Of a stretch of 64,000 nucleotides of DNA, positions 59,610 to 64,000 are shown piece by piece (position 1 is the stretch's first letter; each line of letters opens with the position of its first letter). The notes below the pieces were generated by a model. It was given only the letters and a program-made list of their open reading frames with translations, searched no databases and was not told where the DNA came from. This stretch comes from Membranipora membranacea (taxonomy: Eukaryota > Bryozoa > Gymnolaemata > Cheilostomatida > Membraniporidae): the NCBI GenBank assembly GCA_914767715.1, contig OU612070.1, positions 29,128,025 to 29,192,024 on the forward strand, in the 5' to 3' direction. The position numbers were made by a program, and so were the translations under genes.

Positions 59610-59816
59610 ATATTTTAAGGAAAACTAAGAGAGACTACATTTTTAAACCAATCATCTACCTGATTTGCCAGAAGTGACCAATTAAATTGTCCATAATATA
59701 AATTCCGACTCATAATTCGTAAAATTCTGGAAATTTCTTGTGGAAATGACATCATAGCATTCATGCTCTGACTTACCAATTTCGTCTTACTGATTTTGGT
59801 ATACATTACTTTTATT
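59610..59816. promoter_or_regulatory. Presumed promoter region of AHSA1 and of the divergent unknown exon
   Basis: A 207-bp gap between two opposing start codons. No clear motif is visible; the assignment rests on position. Confidence 0.35.
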
Positions 59817-62800
59817 ATGGCTAAATGGGGAGAAGGAGATCCAAGATGGATTGTGGAGGAGAGAGCTGATGCTACAAATGTTAACAACTGGCATTGGTAA
59901 TAACATAATCTACTATTTCTTACACTTAGACTACAGTAGGGTACATAATAAAGATTTGTAATTCAACTCTTGAATTAATTCAATTGAATTGTAATTGAAT
60001 GATAATCATGATGATACAAACAGTGAGATTTATTTGTTACCTATGTATTTATTTATGGGACTTTATATATCACTCAATGAGTCAATCACATACATCAGTA
60101 TTTGTGCATTGGGCCCTGCATGTCACCAGGCATCAGAAAATCACACGATTCATTTCCAAACCCATCACAACAATCCACTCCAGCTCACTGCTGCTGTGAC
60201 TGTGAGTGAGGAGTAACTTATAACGAAGCAGACAATGCACACCTTTAGTGACCTTTGATGAAGTTTTGTGGAGTGTCTTCTCCAATAAATCTCCATTTCC
60301 AGAAGTCGGCCAGCAGTTTGACAACACCCTGTAGTTTTAGAAATTCTCTAGTAACTCTTGGTCCGGTGGTGATAGGCAGGACGGTGGCCCGCCTCTAAGT
60401 TAACATACCATAGTAATAAGAAACTTGTTCCACTTGACGCAGGGAAACCTCAGTTTATGAATTATTAACATATAGATATATCTTTGGATGCACTCTTATA
60501 TCATCATATTATTAGGCATGAGGTACAGTATTTCTTATCAATCTGTTTTCTTCCTTGAAGGACTGAGAAAAATGCAACCCAGTGGTCTAAAGACAAGCTA
60601 AGGTCGTTACTTATCGGACTAAAGATCGAGGGAGCAGGTAGTATATCCTATAGATTTGTGCTACAATATAATGGTTATTATAAACTTCCACAGTTGTCCT
60701 GGAGTATAAATCCATATGTTCTGTAGGCTTAACTTGACTAGATGACTAGATTTTCATTTGACTCTGTCATTCTGGGGTAATTGTTGATTACTCAAGGCCT
60801 GTGCTATATATACCCTTATATTACCCGTGCTCACTCTTTGAACTTGATATCGGCTAGTTTTACATACATCAGTTACTCGCTAAGAAGACATGCATTGATT
60901 GTAATATGGCAACGTTTGTTTTAGTGATGAATGAAAGGTTTTATTACCATTTTCATTCTATGATAATACTAGGCTATATACCTGGTGCCCTTATTTGACA
61001 TAAAACCTTTATTTTGTGGTTTAGCTGGTGTGGCGGAGCTGAAAGAGTTCACAACACTAGAAGGAGAAGCCTCAGCTAACAACAGGAAAAGTAAACTCAT
61101 ATTCTTCTATGAGTGGGATATAAAAATGAAGTGGAAAGGTTCGTCTTTATGACTTTTAGGTTTTGACTAGTTGGCCCGACAGTTCATATGTGTAACTACT
61201 CTGCGGGTCATTCAAGTAAAAACAACAAAAATTGGCATTTGAGAACGACTTAGTCCAATTGAAAGACGGAGTGAGCAATAAATTGAGTAAAATTTGAGTA
61301 TAGTAAAATTTTGTTGAACTTATTTTACTATCTTGTATGCTTTATATTATTATACATGTCGTGATCTGATCTCTGATTTCCCACCGTTATTACTTGTTGA
61401 TTACTATTATGTAGGATTACTGAATACAGAAGATATGGATGAAGTTAGCGGTACACTTACTATACCTAACCTATCTGATGAGCAGGATCTATGTGATATC
61501 GAGGTAAGGATCTATCATACCTCTTACTTACCTTTTTACCTACCTGTGACTTACTTACCTGTGACTTACTTACCTCACCCTAACATGGTATCGAAGCCTA
61601 GCGGATATTATTTCAGACCTTTGATCACAAGAACTAAGATTACATCCCTTTATCAGGATTAGGGGGCTTTTGGTATATACAGTACTTCTCCCAACAATCT
61701 GGACAGATGTGAGGATAAGTAATTTTGGTATGATCGGGAATTTCTTCTCATGTCCTAGGACCTAGATATAGAGTTTTTGAGTATAGAATATTTATCAAAT
61801 TTTAAGGTTGAGATGACGTAGTGATATATATTTTATTCTAAGGTTGAGGTGACAGTAAAAGAGAAGAACTCGGGAGCTCAAACACTAAAAGAGTTAGTGA
61901 GAACTAGAGGGGCGGATCAGATCAGGGAATCTCTATCTAATTATCTAGACTCTCTCAGAGAAGGTCTGTCTGTTTGTCTGTCTCTCTACTTGTATTTATG
62001 TATTATAAAACTCGATACCTGTATTGGTTCGTATCAAGTATCCACATGGTATTTCAATCTTCTGGTTTTATGAAGGCCTTGCAAGCTGTTTGGTGCTTGA
62101 TATGAGTTAGAGTAGATCGTATTCATAGTGTAGTTTGAACTGCTCACAAATATACAGTGGGTTTGTAATACATCCTGTGAGCGAATAAGCTCCTGTATAA
62201 ATCTTACACTGGATGGTTTCTGTTGTAGAATTTAGTCAAGGGATGGTATTACCTACAGATCCGAAGAAAGAAAACTCTACACCTAATATACAAAATAGCC
62301 AAATAACGAACAATCTATCAAATGAATTTAAACAAGCATCTATAGCACCACCGGTTAATTCCTCAATATCGCCATCTAAACCCTCCACTCCACCGAGTAC
62401 GGCAGCAGCGAGTACAGGTGGTGTTAAGATTAGTACTAAGAAGATTAGTATGAAGGAACAGTTTATGTGTGCTAAAGAGGAGATATACAGAGCATTAACT
62501 GAACAGAATGTGAGTATTAGAGTAGTGATTCTAATTACAGTGTAAGCTGGTTAATTTGAATCCTGTCAATACGTAATTTCTGTTAATTCAGACACCTGAG
62601 TATGGTCCCAGCTCAGCCAATGATTTCTAGACCCATCTAATTAATTGAAATTTTGACTGGAGTTCTAAGTTATCTTCCCCTACCCAGAAAGAAAGTAACT
62701 CAATATTCACAGGGCTCATGATTGGAAGTTGTCTTTTCTAATCAAGGAAGAATGTATCTCCCTGTTCAGATGTTTGTTTTTGACAATGTAGGCAAAGGGA

Positions 62801-63817
62801 CTGGTCAATATTTTAATTTAACACTCTTAAACAAAGCTGTCTACCCCGCATAACCAATTCAGTGGTTACTTCTGTTCACTAGCCATCAGCGTTTTATTTC
62901 CACTACCACTTGCATTGCACAATACAACAAATGAAATGTTGCTGTTTGTTATAATTATTCCTGAAATACGCCACGCTTTACTTGAAAATCCCCGCTAGCT
63001 GGCATTATTGTAATTAGAATTTCTTGGGTCCCCTGGAGTTTTAATTTAGTGACTTACACTGTAGTTATTAATATAGTGGTTGGATGAGACTGGTACACAT
63101 ATACAGCCAGCCCACGACTATGAGTAGGAATCTCTACTATACTCCATCAAGAGTTAACCAGGGGAAGGCAATTTCTTTTTTATTCATGATCTGTACTACT
63201 CACCCTTGTAACATTTATTATTTGTCAATCTTGAATAATCTCGGCATTGAATAAGAGTGATGACAATGATTGATGGTCAAAATTAACTAAGCAATGCCAA
63301 GATTAAAATTATTTTCCCATGTAGTTCAGAATTTCTGCATTTCTGAATATCTCCATTGTTGATCATAGTCCCAAAAAAAAGCTTGCAGGTAAAAAGGCAA
63401 ATGAATTATTTTAGCAAATTTATAAGCCCATTGTTTTTTATATGAGTTTCAATCCACATGAAAAGTATATAAAAGTGGTTCAATAATGTGAGTGGCACTT
63501 AGGTGAGTTGGGGGAGTCTATTTTACACACCCATGCAGAAAACTTCATTCAGTCAAATGAATTTAAGCTTTATCTATACCACTTTCCCATCCCCCTATCA
63601 ATCCTTGACCCAGTATAGTGACTTATTTTTCCAGCTCTATATAGAGTTTGTTTTGTATTATCTGAGGATGTAGTAAGATATTTACAGTTATTATTACTTT
63701 TTTTAATTGTAGATGGTACAGGCCTTTACCAGATCTCCTATCAAACAATGGGACGTATCTGTAGGAGGAAAGTTTATATTATTTGACGGGATGATCTCCG
63801 GAGAATTTCAACAGCTG
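59817..63817 (+). CDS. AHSA1: Activator of HSP90 ATPase (Aha1), 3' part beyond the window
   Basis: A co-chaperone that binds HSP90 and stimulates its ATPase in the cytosol. Seven exons chain in phase: 59817-59896, 60561-60637, 61025-61138, 61415-61503, 61843-61963, 62229-62509 and 63713-63817, giving 289 residues of an expected 340 or so. The start MAKWGEGDPRWIVEERADAT and NVNNWHW is almost identical to human. Exon 3 has KLIFFYEWD and exon 4 TIPNLSDE, completing the N-terminal domain. Exon 6 has a Ser/Pro-rich linker (about 50 residues, longer than in human) and the start of the C-terminal SRPBCC domain. Exon 7 has GGKFILFDGMISGEF. The last exons lie past 64000. The exon 5 acceptor has a partial upstream copy. 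Confidence 0.97.
61800..61858 (+). repeat. Partial duplication of the AHSA1 exon 5 acceptor
   Basis: TTTTAAG|GTTGAGATGAC at about 61800-61818 resembles the real junction TTCTAAG|GTTGAGGTGAC, whose exon starts at 61843, 36 bp away. Use of the upstream copy would meet TAG within five codons. The duplication is older or weaker than the others. Confidence 0.6.
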
Positions 63818-64000
63818 GTAAGATTTATAATTAATTGATTTAATTTAAAATCCAAATAGAGGCGTTATGTTCATTTTGGTAAACATCATAGTGTAATCTG
63901 TCGGTTTTTACTTTGTTATTGAGATTGATGAAACTATGAGGTGCAAACTCCTCATTCACAAAAGAGTTTTTCACTGAATGTAGATGAGAAGAACCAATAA

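Noticed and set aside
60000-60330. Open frames in AHSA1 intron 1
   Set aside because: They lie between exons whose junction is secure and show no features of their own.

Overview
The window comes from a eukaryotic, metazoan genome: AT-rich, with short to medium GT-AG introns, abundant minisatellites and several transposon families. The protein set includes vasohibin and KIF23, which points to an animal. Sequence alone does not fix the phylum. A non-bilaterian or other compact-genome invertebrate fits, and no species is claimed. Six genes are confident orthologues of human genes, with exon chains that stay in phase across every junction worked out here.

Layout, left to right. (1) 594-5056, minus: a 1406-residue RS-rich protein with one C-terminal matrin-type zinc finger. 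(2) 5.8-6.1 kb: tRNA-derived SINE. (3) 6816-7632, plus: doubtful small two-exon gene. (4) 7.8-10.4 kb: a palindromic MITE nested in another MITE, then a decayed LINE with gag-like and endonuclease parts. (5) 12445-16422, minus: FBXO28 (SCF ubiquitin ligase adaptor), six exons. (6) 16905-25706, plus: WDR26 (CTLH/GID ubiquitin ligase), head to head with FBXO28 across about 480 bp that holds a perfect CRE palindrome. (7) 25.7-30.7 kb: convergent gap with a TTAA-flanked element and a 50-bp minisatellite. (8) 30701-41652, minus: KIF23/MKLP1, twenty coding exons, complete. (9) 43903-46665, plus: vasohibin, six exons, catalytic Cys-His-Ser intact. (10) 47191-51122, plus: an unrecognised signal-peptide protein with one membrane segment, a juxtamembrane Cys cluster and a tyrosine-rich tail, built like a LAT/PAG-type transmembrane adaptor. 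(11) 51580-57533, minus: SF3B5, two exons whose single intron holds a 5.3-kb transposon. (12) 59538-59609, minus: a possible first exon of an unknown gene. (13) 59817-63817, plus: AHSA1 (HSP90 co-chaperone), seven exons, running off the right edge.

The most unusual feature is a repeated pattern of tandem duplication at splice junctions. In four unrelated genes (WDR26, KIF23, SF3B5, AHSA1), short direct repeats contain the end of an exon together with its 5' or 3' splice site. They are amplified from 2 to about 33 copies, always on the intron side, leaving arrays of decoy splice sites beside the real one. Two stop codons (WDR26, KIF23) sit in the same kind of duplication. This may be a genome-wide habit of boundary-seeded minisatellites, and it is the main lead from this window.

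Functional links are loose: two ubiquitin-ligase adaptors share one promoter region, and KIF23 and vasohibin both act on microtubules. From memory of the human map, FBXO28 and WDR26 are neighbours at 1q42, and VASH1 and AHSA1 both lie at 14q24. Parts of this block may therefore be very old synteny.
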